Assembly: GCA_963768185.1 (NCBI GenBank)
Contig: CAVYGS010000005.1
Span: 930,001 to 994,000 of the forward strand
Source: Palsa-461 sp963768185
GTDB taxonomy: Bacteria > Actinomycetota > Acidimicrobiia > Acidimicrobiales > RAAP-2
Reading direction: 5' to 3'
Length of the DNA: 64,000 nucleotides
Part shown: piece after piece, positions 24,719-32,826 of the stretch
Layout: each line of letters begins with the position of its first letter
Numbering within the stretch: position 1 is the first letter of the stretch
Position numbers and translations under genes: made by a program
Notes under the pieces: generated by a model
Seen by the model: only the letters and a program-made list of their open reading frames with translations
What the model was told of the DNA's origin: nothing
Databases searched by the model: none

Positions 24719-26347
24719 TCAAATCACACTCTGCCCGCTGGCGACCGAATGCTGAGCGGTGTCGGAGCCCGCGAGCTCTCGCAATGCTGGTGTTTGTTGG
24801 ACGTGGGATTGGGCCACAAAGTCCCGGGGACGGACAAATGCGACGGCGCAGGCCGCTCCGACAATTGCCAGCAAAGCGCTGACCACGAGGAGCACGTCGA
24901 GGGCGCCGGCGAAGCTCGAATGGATGGCCACGACCAGTGGTCCTTGCAACGATTTCGGTACGGCGTTGATGGCCGCGGCCGCGTCGCCCCGTTGAACGGC
25001 GGCCACGACTCGAGGCAGCTGGTCGTGGAGAGCGGGCCGACCAGCGAGGGCTTGGCCCAGCTTGTGTTGGAGCGAGGACGCGAAGATCGAGCCGTAGGCA
25101 GCGATGCCGGTGGCGATGCCGATCTGGCGGAAGGTGGTGTTGACCCCTGAGGCCATGCCCGAACGCTGGGGGGTGACCACGCCGACGGCCGTGGAAGCCA
25201 GCGGCGGGTTGACCATCCCGGATCCCGCGCCGGCGACCACGAAGCCGGGGATGAGGTGGGTCCACGGGCTGGATCCGTGGAGCCCCGTCATGAGCAGCAG
25301 ACCGACCCCGACCAGAAGGAGGCCGGGCCCGATGAGCCAGCGAACAGGCATGTGTGTACTGAGCCGCCCCGCGAGCGTCGCCGTCACAAGGGTCACCCCG
25401 CTCATCACGAGGAGTCGGAGTCCCGTCCCCAGGGCCGAGTAGCCGAGGTCGTCCTGGAGATAGAGGACGAGGTACAAGAGCACTGCGTACAGCGAACCAT
25501 TCATCGCAAAGGCGGCCGCGAGTCCGCCGCGAAACGTGGGGATACGGAACAGCGACAAATCGAACAGCGGGTGCTCCGCTCGGCGCTCCACCGCCACGAA
25601 CATCGCCAAGAACACAGCGGCAAGGATGAGGCAGATGATGACCCCGGCGTCGCTCCAGGCGATCTCACCGGCGCGGATCAAGCCATAGACCAAGCTGACC
25701 AGCCCGGCGGTGAGGGTTGCGAACCCCGCCCAGTCAGGACGGGCCGCATGGGGCGTCTTGGACTCATCGACCTGCGACCTGGTGACGGCCAGCGCGGCCA
25801 CACCGACGGGCAGGTTCACCAAGAAAATGCCCCGCCAGCTGATACCAGTAGTGATCACCCCGCCAAGTACCGGTCCGAGTCCAACCGCGACGCCGGTGAC
25901 GGCACCCCAGACCCCGAAGGCCACACCTCGCTCATGTCCACTGAAGGTCTGAGCGAGAAGGGCGAGCGAAGTGGCGAAGAGGATCGCCCCGCCGATGCCT
26001 TGGGCACTGCGGGACAGGATCAACATGATCGGTGACTGGGCCACCCCGCACAGCAACGAGCCGAGTGTGAAGATGACGAGCCCGACGGTGAACAGGTATC
26101 GCCGCCCGTAGCGGTCGGCCAGCGAGCCGGCGGTCAGCAGCACCGACGCCAGAGTCAGGGCGTAGGCGTCGACGACCCACTGCACGTCGCTGAAGCTCGC
26201 GTGCAGGCCCGACTGGATGGTCGGCAAGGCGACGATCACGATGGTGATGTCCAGCAGCAACATGAAGGTGGCTGCACACACCACGACGAGGGTCCACCAC
26301 TTCTTCTCCATACCGACAGCCTGCACGTCCGATGTATCATCCGCCAT
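24719..26347 (-). CDS. MFS transporter, DHA2 family (14-TM)
   Basis: A 542-residue exporter, opening with T-F-M-L-L-L-D-I-T-I-V-I-V-A-L-P-T and with G-S-L-A-D-R-Y-G-R-R-Y in the loop after helix 2. A periplasmic insert of about 60 residues near the C-terminus (R-P-A-L-H-D-Q-L-P-R region) is as in other actinobacterial QacA-like proteins. ATG 26347 was chosen; ATG 26311 (M-E-K-K-W-W) is an alternative. It is convergent with the preceding MFS gene and divergent from the Lrp/AsnC-type regulator at 26396, which probably controls it. Confidence 0.9.
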   Translation of the reverse strand: MADDTSDVQAVGMEKKWWTLVVVCAATFMLLLDITIVIVALPTIQSGLHASFSDVQWVVDAYALTLASVLLTAGSLADRYGRRYLFTVGLVIFTLGSLLCGVAQSPIMLILSRSAQGIGGAILFATSLALLAQTFSGHERGVAFGVWGAVTGVAVGLGPVLGGVITTGISWRGIFLVNLPVGVAALAVTRSQVDESKTPHAARPDWAGFATLTAGLVSLVYGLIRAGEIAWSDAGVIICLILAAVFLAMFVAVERRAEHPLFDLSLFRIPTFRGGLAAAFAMNGSLYAVLLYLVLYLQDDLGYSALGTGLRLLVMSGVTLVTATLAGRLSTHMPVRWLIGPGLLLVGVGLLLMTGLHGSSPWTHLIPGFVVAGAGSGMVNPPLASTAVGVVTPQRSGMASGVNTTFRQIGIATGIAAYGSIFASSLQHKLGQALAGRPALHDQLPRVVAAVQRGDAAAAINAVPKSLQGPLVVAIHSSFAGALDVLLVVSALLAIVGAACAVAFVRPRDFVAQSHVQQTPALRELAGSDTAQHSVASGQSVI

Positions 26348-26395
26348 CGGTTCCGCGATATCTGCTGGTTTCTGCCGTAGGTAAGGAAGCTTTGT

Positions 26396-27382
26396 ATGGG
26401 ATCCGTCGTCATTGATGCATTGGATCGAAGGATCATCCAGGGTCTCTACATTGACCCCCGAGCGGCTTTCAGTCGGTTGTCCGAGGTCCTCGGACCCTCC
26501 GAGCAGACCATCGCTCGCCGCTACCGGCGGCTGTTCGATGGTCATGTCGTGCGGGTCGTGGGCCAGCTCGATTCCCAGCGACTCGGCCGGTCCGACTGGG
26601 CAGTGCGCATCCGCTGTGCGTCGGGGTCCGCAGCCACGCTCGCCACCAGGTTGGCGGAGCATCCGGACACAGCGTGGGTCCAGCTGACCTCCGGTGGAAC
26701 CGAAATCTTCAGCACGATCCGCTCTCGAGAGCGCGACCAGCGAACCCCCGTGCTGCTCAGCCAACTCTCGGTCGGTCGGCAGGTCGTGGCCCTCGAGGCC
26801 TACTGCCTGCTCCACTTGTTCGCCACTGGTGTGTCCCCCCCGCCAGGTTCGAACGATCTCAGCGACGAGGAGATCGACCGACTCCGCTCGCCGGCCCGGG
26901 CCAGGACGTCGATCGAACGATCGACGGTGACGCTGCAGGACGCCGACTGGCCGCTCGTCCAGGCTCTCGCCGAAGACGGCCGCGCCCCCTACCGGCAGCT
27001 GGCGGAGCGCACCCACTGGCACGAGTCAACCGTCCGACGGCGAGTCGAGGAGCTCGCTGCCTCGGGCGTCCTCTCCTTCGATGTGGATCTCGACACCGAG
27101 GCTGTCGGAATCCGCGCCCCGGTCCTCCTGTGGATGTCCGTCGTCCCCGCAAAGCTCACTCAAGTCGGAGAGGCCCTGGCGGCTTGTCCCGAAGTCCCCT
27201 TCGTCGCCGCCACGACTGGGTCAACCAACCTGGTCGCAGCACTGCTCTGCAAAGACGATCGCTCGCTCTTCGAGTTCCTCACGGGGGAGGTGGCAGCCCT
27301 CGAGGGTCTCACGCATATCGAGACTGCTCCGGTCATGCGAGCGGTCAAAATGCACGCCACCGTGGCCCCGCCCCAATCGTGA
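26396..27382 (+). CDS. Lrp/AsnC family regulator with tandem domains
   Basis: A 328-residue protein with two Lrp/AsnC-like halves in one chain: HTH1 (I-D-A-L-D-R-R-I-I-Q-G-L to Q-T-I-A-R-R-Y-R-R-L) plus a RAM-like domain, and HTH2 (D-W-P-L-V-Q-A-L-A-E-D-G-R to H-E-S-T-V-R-R-R-V-E-E-L) plus a second RAM-like domain. Such double-length Lrp proteins are common in actinobacteria. It is divergent from the MFS exporter with only 48 bp between the starts, so it probably regulates that gene, sensing the exported compound or a metabolite. Confidence 0.85.
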   Translation: MGSVVIDALDRRIIQGLYIDPRAAFSRLSEVLGPSEQTIARRYRRLFDGHVVRVVGQLDSQRLGRSDWAVRIRCASGSAATLATRLAEHPDTAWVQLTSGGTEIFSTIRSRERDQRTPVLLSQLSVGRQVVALEAYCLLHLFATGVSPPPGSNDLSDEEIDRLRSPARARTSIERSTVTLQDADWPLVQALAEDGRAPYRQLAERTHWHESTVRRRVEELAASGVLSFDVDLDTEAVGIRAPVLLWMSVVPAKLTQVGEALAACPEVPFVAATTGSTNLVAALLCKDDRSLFEFLTGEVAALEGLTHIETAPVMRAVKMHATVAPPQS

Positions 27383-27498
27383 GGGAGGCCTGCGCGGCGT
27401 GAGGCTGGACACGACGGGCGCCGCTGACGGGTGGCGGTCCACCGAAGCGGTCAATCGGCTCGCTCTGCGCGCTTGGTCCGTCGAGGCCGAACCGGTTC

Positions 27499-28167
27499 TC
27501 AACTGCCCGTGAGCACGCGTCCCAACTGCTTGGCCGACATCGGCGGAAGCACCGGCGACTTGTGCCCCGGACGGAGGCCGTCGAGGGCGAGTTCCAAGAA
27601 ACGCCGGGAAGCGTCGGGGGCGGCGGCGGCGCAGAGATCGCCAAGGGCCCGAACCGACATCAGGGTCACCACCAGATCGGTGGCGACAATATCGGGCCGG
27701 ACGGTGCCAGCCCGCTGGCTGGCCGCGAGGATCCGCCCGATGAGCGGCACCAAGGTGGCAACGGCCCGGTCGGCCGCTCCGCCACTCCCGGGTCGCCGCG
27801 CGGTGGCGGCGCGCCAACTGCTTGGTGTGTCCACGCAGCGACGGATGAACTCGAAGACCGCCTCACCGGGGTCCGCGTCCAAGAGGACCTCGTTGGCGAC
27901 CTGACGCGTCCGATCGGTCGCCGTGTCGACCACGGCGGCGCACAGGTCAGCCTTGTTCGGGAAGCGCCGGTAGAGGGTCCCGATCCCGACCTCGGCCCGG
28001 GCTGCGATTTGTTCCATCGACGCCTCGTAGCCGTGCTCGGCGAAGACATCTCGGGCGGCGACGAGGATCCGGGCCAGGTTGAGCTCGGCGTCCCGGCGCA
28101 ACGGCTTGACCTCGGTCGTCGCCTGCGTGACATTGCCGTTCCCGCTTCGCACGTCAGTCCGCGACAT
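27499..28167 (-). CDS. TetR family transcriptional regulator
   Basis: A 222-residue TetR protein with HTH A-R-I-L-V-A-A-R-D-V-F-A-E-H-G-Y and M-E-Q-I-A-A-R-A-E-V-G-I-G-T-L-Y-R-R-F, then an effector domain ending with F-L-E-L-A-L-D-G-L-R-P. The ATG at 28167 was preferred over a TTG six bases upstream. The start lies inside the last 14 bases of the MFS gene that precedes it on the same strand, so the exporter and its regulator are translated from one message. It would repress that operon until a drug binds. Confidence 0.9.
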   Translation of the reverse strand: MSRTDVRSGNGNVTQATTEVKPLRRDAELNLARILVAARDVFAEHGYEASMEQIAARAEVGIGTLYRRFPNKADLCAAVVDTATDRTRQVANEVLLDADPGEAVFEFIRRCVDTPSSWRAATARRPGSGGAADRAVATLVPLIGRILAASQRAGTVRPDIVATDLVVTLMSVRALGDLCAAAAPDASRRFLELALDGLRPGHKSPVLPPMSAKQLGRVLTGS

Positions 28168-29611
28168 AGCCAATGGCCCCGACGACTACTTCAGCCTCGG
28201 CGGTCAGCGCGGGGTGCAGCTCCGTGAGGACGACCGAGGGCCGGCCACGGGTCGGGATCATGAGCGCGGCGATCGCCGCCACCACCAGAGCCCCGCCGCA
28301 GACGGCAAACGCCAGCACGTAACCGTGCTCCCGCGGGTAACCGTGGACCAGCACTCCGCTCACGATCAGGCTGGTGGCCACCCCGCTGCCGAGAGCAGCG
28401 CCGATATTCCTGATGTTCGTGTTCATGCCCGTGGCGACCCCGGTCTGGCTGGCCGGTACGGCCTCGATGATCAGGTTCGACATCGAAGCGAAGCCGAAGC
28501 CCATGCCGCTACCCAGCAGCCCAGCGGCCACGTACAGGTTCCACGGTTCGCCGTGGGCCACGGCCAGTAGTCCGTAGCTCGAAGCGGCGAAAAGCGCGCC
28601 GATGATCAACATCGGCTTGGAGCCGATGGCGACGGTCAGACGACCGGTGAGTGGTGCGATGACCAGCATGGCCACGGCGAAAGGCAGGAGGAAGAGGCCC
28701 GACTGGGTGACCGAGGCGCCGAATCCGTAGCCAACGCGGACCGGGGTCTGGGAGAACTGGGGCACCGTAATGAACATGGCGAACAACCCGAACCCGAACA
28801 GCAGGGCAGCCAAGTTTGTGCTCCACACCGCGGGGATGCGCATCATCTTCATGTCGACCATCGGCGTCTCCGAACGCGTCTCGGAACGAATCCAACATGG
28901 GATCAACACGGCGGTGGCGGCCAAGAGCCCCAGCACCGAGGGGCTCTTCCATCCCCATGTCGGCCCGTAGGAGATCGCCATCAGCCCCGAGACCAGCCAA
29001 GCCGACATGATGGAAGCGCCGACCCAGTTGATCCGACCGTGGGACCGGACCGGCGACTCCGGCACAAAGAGGAACGTCGTCACGGTCGCCCCAATGGACA
29101 GGACCAAGGGGATCCAGAACAACCAGTGATACGAGAGATGGTCGATGATCGGCCCTGCAAGGACGATTCCGGTGCCAACGCCAACGCCCAGGATCGCCGA
29201 AAGTACCCCGATCGCCCCGGCCATCTTCTCGCGTGGGAACTCGTCACGGATGATCCCGAAGGCCAGAGGGAAAACCGCGCCGCCCGCCCCCTGGACGACC
29301 CGACCGGCGAGCATGATCGGGAGGGTCGTGGCCAGCGCACTGATCAGGGTGCCCACCGACAGCGCGACGAGCACGACGACGATCATCTTCTCTTTGCCGA
29401 ACATGTCGCCGACCCGTCCGAGGATCGGCGTGGCGATCGCCGCGCTGAGCAGGTAACCGGTCAACAGCCAAGTGGCGCCGGTCGTGGTGGCGTGCAGCGT
29501 GTGCTCAAGGAGGGGAATTGCCGGAATGATGAGCGACTGCAGGAGGCTGAAGGCCAAGGCCGCTGTCGCCAACACGGCGAACGTGGCCGCGTAATGAATG
29601 CGCTTCGCCAT
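28154..29611 (-). CDS. MFS transporter, DHA2-like
   Basis: A 485-residue 14-helix transporter. The loop 2-3 motif G-R-V-G-D-M-F-G-K-E-K and the helix 4 segment G-R-V-V-Q-G-A-G-G-A are visible, as is the antiporter motif C-like G-V-G-V-G-T-G-I-V-L-A-G-P-I. It belongs to the same broad class as the two exporters at 23.2 and 24.7 kb but is only distantly similar to them. The ATG at 29611 has AGGAAG upstream. The TetR gene overlaps its 3' end. It is divergent from the pirin gene. Confidence 0.9.
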   Translation of the reverse strand: MAKRIHYAATFAVLATAALAFSLLQSLIIPAIPLLEHTLHATTTGATWLLTGYLLSAAIATPILGRVGDMFGKEKMIVVVLVALSVGTLISALATTLPIMLAGRVVQGAGGAVFPLAFGIIRDEFPREKMAGAIGVLSAILGVGVGTGIVLAGPIIDHLSYHWLFWIPLVLSIGATVTTFLFVPESPVRSHGRINWVGASIMSAWLVSGLMAISYGPTWGWKSPSVLGLLAATAVLIPCWIRSETRSETPMVDMKMMRIPAVWSTNLAALLFGFGLFAMFITVPQFSQTPVRVGYGFGASVTQSGLFLLPFAVAMLVIAPLTGRLTVAIGSKPMLIIGALFAASSYGLLAVAHGEPWNLYVAAGLLGSGMGFGFASMSNLIIEAVPASQTGVATGMNTNIRNIGAALGSGVATSLIVSGVLVHGYPREHGYVLAFAVCGGALVVAAIAALMIPTRGRPSVVLTELHPALTAEAEVVVGAIGYVAD

Positions 29612-29722
29612 GGTCTTCCTGCTCGGGCTCCGGCCGCGGAGTCGATGGTTCCGCCGGTTCGAACCTAGCGGAACCGGAACCAGATATTCCACTTACCTCA
29701 AGAGTTGGGGAAGGAGATGCTC

Positions 29723-31150
29723 ATGAGTGGACCCGTGACCTCGGCCGACGTGGAGATGACGGCCGCCCGCGCCAGCTCACCGTCCGGCGTAACGGACATA
29801 TTGGAAAGCCGTACAGCGAACGTCGGTTCCATCCCGGTGCGACGTGCACTGCCTCAGCGGGCCAGGCGCACCGTGGGCGCTTGGTGCTTCTTCGACCACG
29901 GGGGCCCGCTCGAAGCACGCGCCGCGGATGGCGGGATTGGCCCGCACCCGCACATAGGTCTGCAAACGGTGACATGGATGATCGCCGGCGAGCTGCTGCA
30001 CCGCGACAGTCTGGGAACCGAACAGACCATCCGACCTGGGCAGCTCAATCTCACGACGGCCGGCGCAGGAATCGTGCACGCCGAGGAGCACACCAGGGGC
30101 GGCCGGCTCGAGCTTGCGCAACTGTGGATCGCCCAGCCATCGGCAACCAAGGACGGGCCTGGCGGGTTCGAGCATCACGCCGAGCTGCCCGAGGTCGACC
30201 TCGGTGGGGGTACGGCCACGGTGCTGATTGGTTCGCTCGATGGTGCCGTCTCCCGCGCCCGGCGCGACACCGATCACGTCGGCGTCGAGCTCTTGGTGCG
30301 TTCGCAGCTCGCGGTCCCAGCGGATCGGGCCTACGAGTATGTTGTCGTGCCGATGGACGCCCCCGTCGAGGTGGACGGCCGCCTGATCGAGCCTGGCCAA
30401 CTCGTCTATCTCGGCCCTGGCCGCGAGGAACTTGCGGTGAGGGCGGCGGAGCCAGCCCGGGTGATCCTTTTGGGAGGGGTTCCGTTCGAGGAACCGATCC
30501 TGATGTGGTGGAACTACGTCGCCCGCACCCCCGAGGAGATCACAGTGGCTCACGCGGACTGGACTCAGCGCCGAGACCGGTTCAGGATCCCCGCTTCTCA
30601 ACTCGCGCCGATCGACGTCCCCCTCCACTGTGGGCGTCGCCGCGCTAGTGCTGTGACCGCTCACCTTCGCCCGCTCTGGGTGGAGGGTGGCGGTTCCTCG
30701 CCAAGGGTAGTTGCCCCTCGGACGAGCGACTCCCCATCGATCTCCTCTCGGACCTCGCTGAGGCGGGCCACAGCCGGCCAGGGACCCACGGTACGGGCAG
30801 CACTGCACATGGCCACCCGTCGTGGGTCACGCCGGGCACGGCCAGGCAGATGCCGGCCGGCTCGACGGTGCGTGATCACCAACCCAGAGGGGTCGATGAC
30901 GATGCCGCCCCGAGGAGACCTCGAGGCGATGTTGGCCGCGCCCACCACGTCTCGGTGGGCCCGGAGTCCACAGTGGCCGCAGACAAAGCCACGTCCCTTG
31001 GGCTTTGCGACACGCGCCGCGCAGCACGGGCAGCTCGACGAGGTGCCACGCTCATCGACCAGGACCACTGCGATGCCGGCCACCTCCGCCTTGTCCCTCA
31101 GCACCGAGATGAGCCGACCGACCCTCCAGTTGCGCACTGCCAAGTTCTGA
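29723..31150 (+). CDS. pirin family protein whose 3' end is replaced by TnpB-element sequence
   Basis: The first about 305 residues are a pirin-like bicupin: F-F-D-H-G-G-P, H-P-H-I-G-L-Q-T-V-T-W-M and H-A-E-E-H are the metal-binding His/Glu motifs of the N-terminal cupin (Fe-dependent, quercetinase- or redox-sensor-like), and W-W-N-Y-V-A-R-T-P-E-E-I is the conserved C-terminal cupin motif. Normal pirins end soon after this. Here no stop is met, and the frame continues for about 165 codons through DNA antisense to the tnpB gene, stopping at 31150. The tail has the Arg/Ser/Thr-rich composition of an out-of-frame translation. The ATG at 29723 has AAGGAG at 6-bp spacing. The gene may still make a functional pirin with an aberrant tail. 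Confidence 0.8.
   Translation: MSGPVTSADVEMTAARASSPSGVTDILESRTANVGSIPVRRALPQRARRTVGAWCFFDHGGPLEARAADGGIGPHPHIGLQTVTWMIAGELLHRDSLGTEQTIRPGQLNLTTAGAGIVHAEEHTRGGRLELAQLWIAQPSATKDGPGGFEHHAELPEVDLGGGTATVLIGSLDGAVSRARRDTDHVGVELLVRSQLAVPADRAYEYVVVPMDAPVEVDGRLIEPGQLVYLGPGREELAVRAAEPARVILLGGVPFEEPILMWWNYVARTPEEITVAHADWTQRRDRFRIPASQLAPIDVPLHCGRRRASAVTAHLRPLWVEGGGSSPRVVAPRTSDSPSISSRTSLRRATAGQGPTVRAALHMATRRGSRRARPGRCRPARRCVITNPEGSMTMPPRGDLEAMLAAPTTSRWARSPQWPQTKPRPLGFATRAAQHGQLDEVPRSSTRTTAMPATSALSLSTEMSRPTLQLRTAKF
30621..30687. repeat. inverted repeat around the 3' end of tnpB (candidate element right end / guide-RNA region)
   Basis: CCCTCCAC at 30621-30628 and GTGGAGGG at 30680-30687 are exact reverse complements bracketing the tnpB stop codon at 30661. 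In IS200/IS605-type elements the right end and the guide (omega) RNA overlap the 3' end of tnpB, so this is where both are expected. The pirin coding similarity also stops close to 30620, which puts the element border here. The exact border is not resolved. Confidence 0.4.
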
Positions 31151-32106
31151 CGCGCACCTGCGTCCCGCTCGAGCAGTCCTCTCGGATCCCCCACCACCAG
31201 GGTGCCGATGCGGTGGTTCCGGGCGAAGTTGACCACCTCGCGGGCCGCCTCGTGACGGGTCTGGTCGAGACGGCGGCGGTGGCGGGCCTCGAGAGCCTTG
31301 GTGCGGGCCCGGTACTTGCGCCAACGGCGCGAGCCGCGCTGGCCCCGCCTGGGAGTCCGGCGGGCGACCGCCCGCTTTCGTGCTTTGGACTCAGCCAGGT
31401 GCAGGCGGGACTCGGCCCGCATGGCCCGACCCGAAACCACCAGCGCCCCGTCGGCACCCGCCAGCGCGTAGGGGTGGATGATGCCCAGGTCCACCCCGGC
31501 CACCTTCTCCGGCTCAGGTGCTGCTCCATCTGGATACGTCTCGAGCGGCACCTCGGCGCACACGTCGACGTAGAGACGGCGTCCCTCGGCGAGGAGCGTC
31601 ACCGAGCGGACCGAGTCTGCTTCGTAGGGGACCATTCTGGTGAGCCGGAGCACCAAGGGTGCGCCCCCTCGGGCTGTCGGCAAGGTGAGTTTCTTTGCCT
31701 CGATGTTGAAGGTCCCGGCGTAGTAGCGCGAAGGCATCAGAGCCCTCTTGCGCCGTGGGGAGTGCGCTGTCATATCGCCCGCCTTACGCCGCTTGGACGC
31801 CGACATCCAGGCGTCCGAGTACCGGCGCAATATCGATCGGGCTCCGGTCGTTGACAGCTCGCCGAAGCACCCCGGTCCGGCAGAAGCGAGCTCACGACAC
31901 AGTGCCTGGTAGTTGGCGACCTCAGGCGGTCCTCGGCGCCAGCGGTACCCGTTGAACTCCAGCACGGTCGCCCAGAGGTCACCGCCCGAGCGCAGGAGAC
32001 CGAAGCAGCGTCGTCGCTGCGCCGGCTTCGTGCGCAGCTCGACTCGGGCCGTGCGGTAGACGACCGGTGGAGCGTCGGGATGACGTCGGCGAGGCACCGA
32101 TGCCAT
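30661..32106 (-). CDS. tnpB: TnpB-family RNA-guided nuclease of an IS200/IS605- or IS607-like element
   Basis: A 481-residue TnpB-like protein. RuvC-I is V-A-G-V-D-L-G-I-I-H-P with the catalytic Asp, the zinc ribbon is C-P-C-C ... C-G-H-C-G, and RuvC-III is H-R-D-V-V-G-A-A-N-I-A-S-R. RuvC-II reads I-G-T-L-V-V-G-D-P-R-G, lacking the usual Glu of V-I-E-D-L. A tail of about 70 residues follows the RuvC-III motif. No tnpA (Y1 or serine transposase) is nearby, so it is a solo tnpB. The probable guide RNA would lie at and beyond the 3' end (about 30.5-30.8 kb, leftward). It is inserted in the 3' part of a pirin gene. Confidence 0.85.
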   Translation of the reverse strand: MASVPRRRHPDAPPVVYRTARVELRTKPAQRRRCFGLLRSGGDLWATVLEFNGYRWRRGPPEVANYQALCRELASAGPGCFGELSTTGARSILRRYSDAWMSASKRRKAGDMTAHSPRRKRALMPSRYYAGTFNIEAKKLTLPTARGGAPLVLRLTRMVPYEADSVRSVTLLAEGRRLYVDVCAEVPLETYPDGAAPEPEKVAGVDLGIIHPYALAGADGALVVSGRAMRAESRLHLAESKARKRAVARRTPRRGQRGSRRWRKYRARTKALEARHRRRLDQTRHEAAREVVNFARNHRIGTLVVGDPRGLLERDAGARQNLAVRNWRVGRLISVLRDKAEVAGIAVVLVDERGTSSSCPCCAARVAKPKGRGFVCGHCGLRAHRDVVGAANIASRSPRGGIVIDPSGLVITHRRAGRHLPGRARRDPRRVAMCSAARTVGPWPAVARLSEVREEIDGESLVRGATTLGEEPPPSTQSGRR

Positions 32107-32109
32107 GGT

Positions 32110-32130
32110 GCCCTGCCGGTGTAACAGGGC
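32110..32130. other. hairpin in the tnpB leader
   Basis: GCCCTG-CCGGTGTAA-CAGGGC is a 6-bp stem placed directly upstream of the tnpB ATG (32106), where a ribosome-binding site would be. It may limit tnpB translation or be part of the element's left-end secondary structure. No Shine-Dalgarno sequence is visible at this start. The stretch from 32131 to 32448 shows no other gene I can support. Confidence 0.4.
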
Positions 32131-32448
32131 AAAGGTTTGTGGTCACGGCATTAGCACCCCTCCTCCCACGGCCGCCCTCAAGACGGCTCGAACTCAGCTC
32201 GGATCTTCCGCGACATAGCTTCTGCCTCGCTCTCCGCGGCCGTGAGAGGGGATACTGCGCCACGAAGAGATCCGTTCTCGTTCTAGCTCGGCGTACACGT
32301 GCAGGAACTACCAGTCCTGGCACACTGCCGATATGGGCGAGTAGACACCACCTTCTCAGCCCAAGGTAGAAGGGCTCGGCGCGAGCGGGGTGAGCTCGCA
32401 GTGTCGAGACATGCGAAGACTACGGTGAAGGGTCAGTTGGGAGGCAAG

Positions 32449-32784
32449 GTGGACGACGTACGAGCCAAAGACCTACTCGCAGCCGAGCGTCGGCGAGTCG
32501 AGCAACTGCTTCAAGAAGAAACTGAGGCGGGGCAAGAGGACCGAAGCACAGCCAACGAGTCCGGCGATATGGCCGATCCTGCCGAGCGTCTTACTGCAGA
32601 GCAAGGAGACGACGCGGTCATAGCTGGCTTGCGTGACAGGCTGAGCGCCGTCGAGCGAGCCGAAGCCCGCCTTCGCGACGGTATCTACGGTCGATCGGTG
32701 AAAAGCGGCCTTCAGATTCCCGACGAACGCCTCGAGGCCGATCCTGCAGCTGAACTCACGGTCGAAGAAGCAGCCGAGGGATGA
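32449..32784 (+). CDS. TraR/DksA-like protein without zinc-finger cysteines
   Basis: A 111-residue protein from GTG 32449 (GGGAGG upstream). The first part is a helical hairpin (A-E-R-R-R-V-E-Q-L-L-Q-E-E-T, then V-E-R-A-E-A-R-L-R-D-G-I-Y-G-R), and it ends with I-P-D-E-R-L-E-A-D-P-A-A, all as in DksA/TraR-family proteins that act in the RNA polymerase secondary channel. The C4 zinc finger that normally sits between these parts is replaced by S-V-K-S-G-L-Q, with no cysteine in the protein. It could be a cysteine-less DksA variant. The GTG at 32401 is an alternative start. Confidence 0.7.
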   Translation: MDDVRAKDLLAAERRRVEQLLQEETEAGQEDRSTANESGDMADPAERLTAEQGDDAVIAGLRDRLSAVERAEARLRDGIYGRSVKSGLQIPDERLEADPAAELTVEEAAEG

Positions 32785-32826
32785 AGCAACCCAGGGACTA
32801 GGAATAAATCAGGCGTATCCCGCGCG

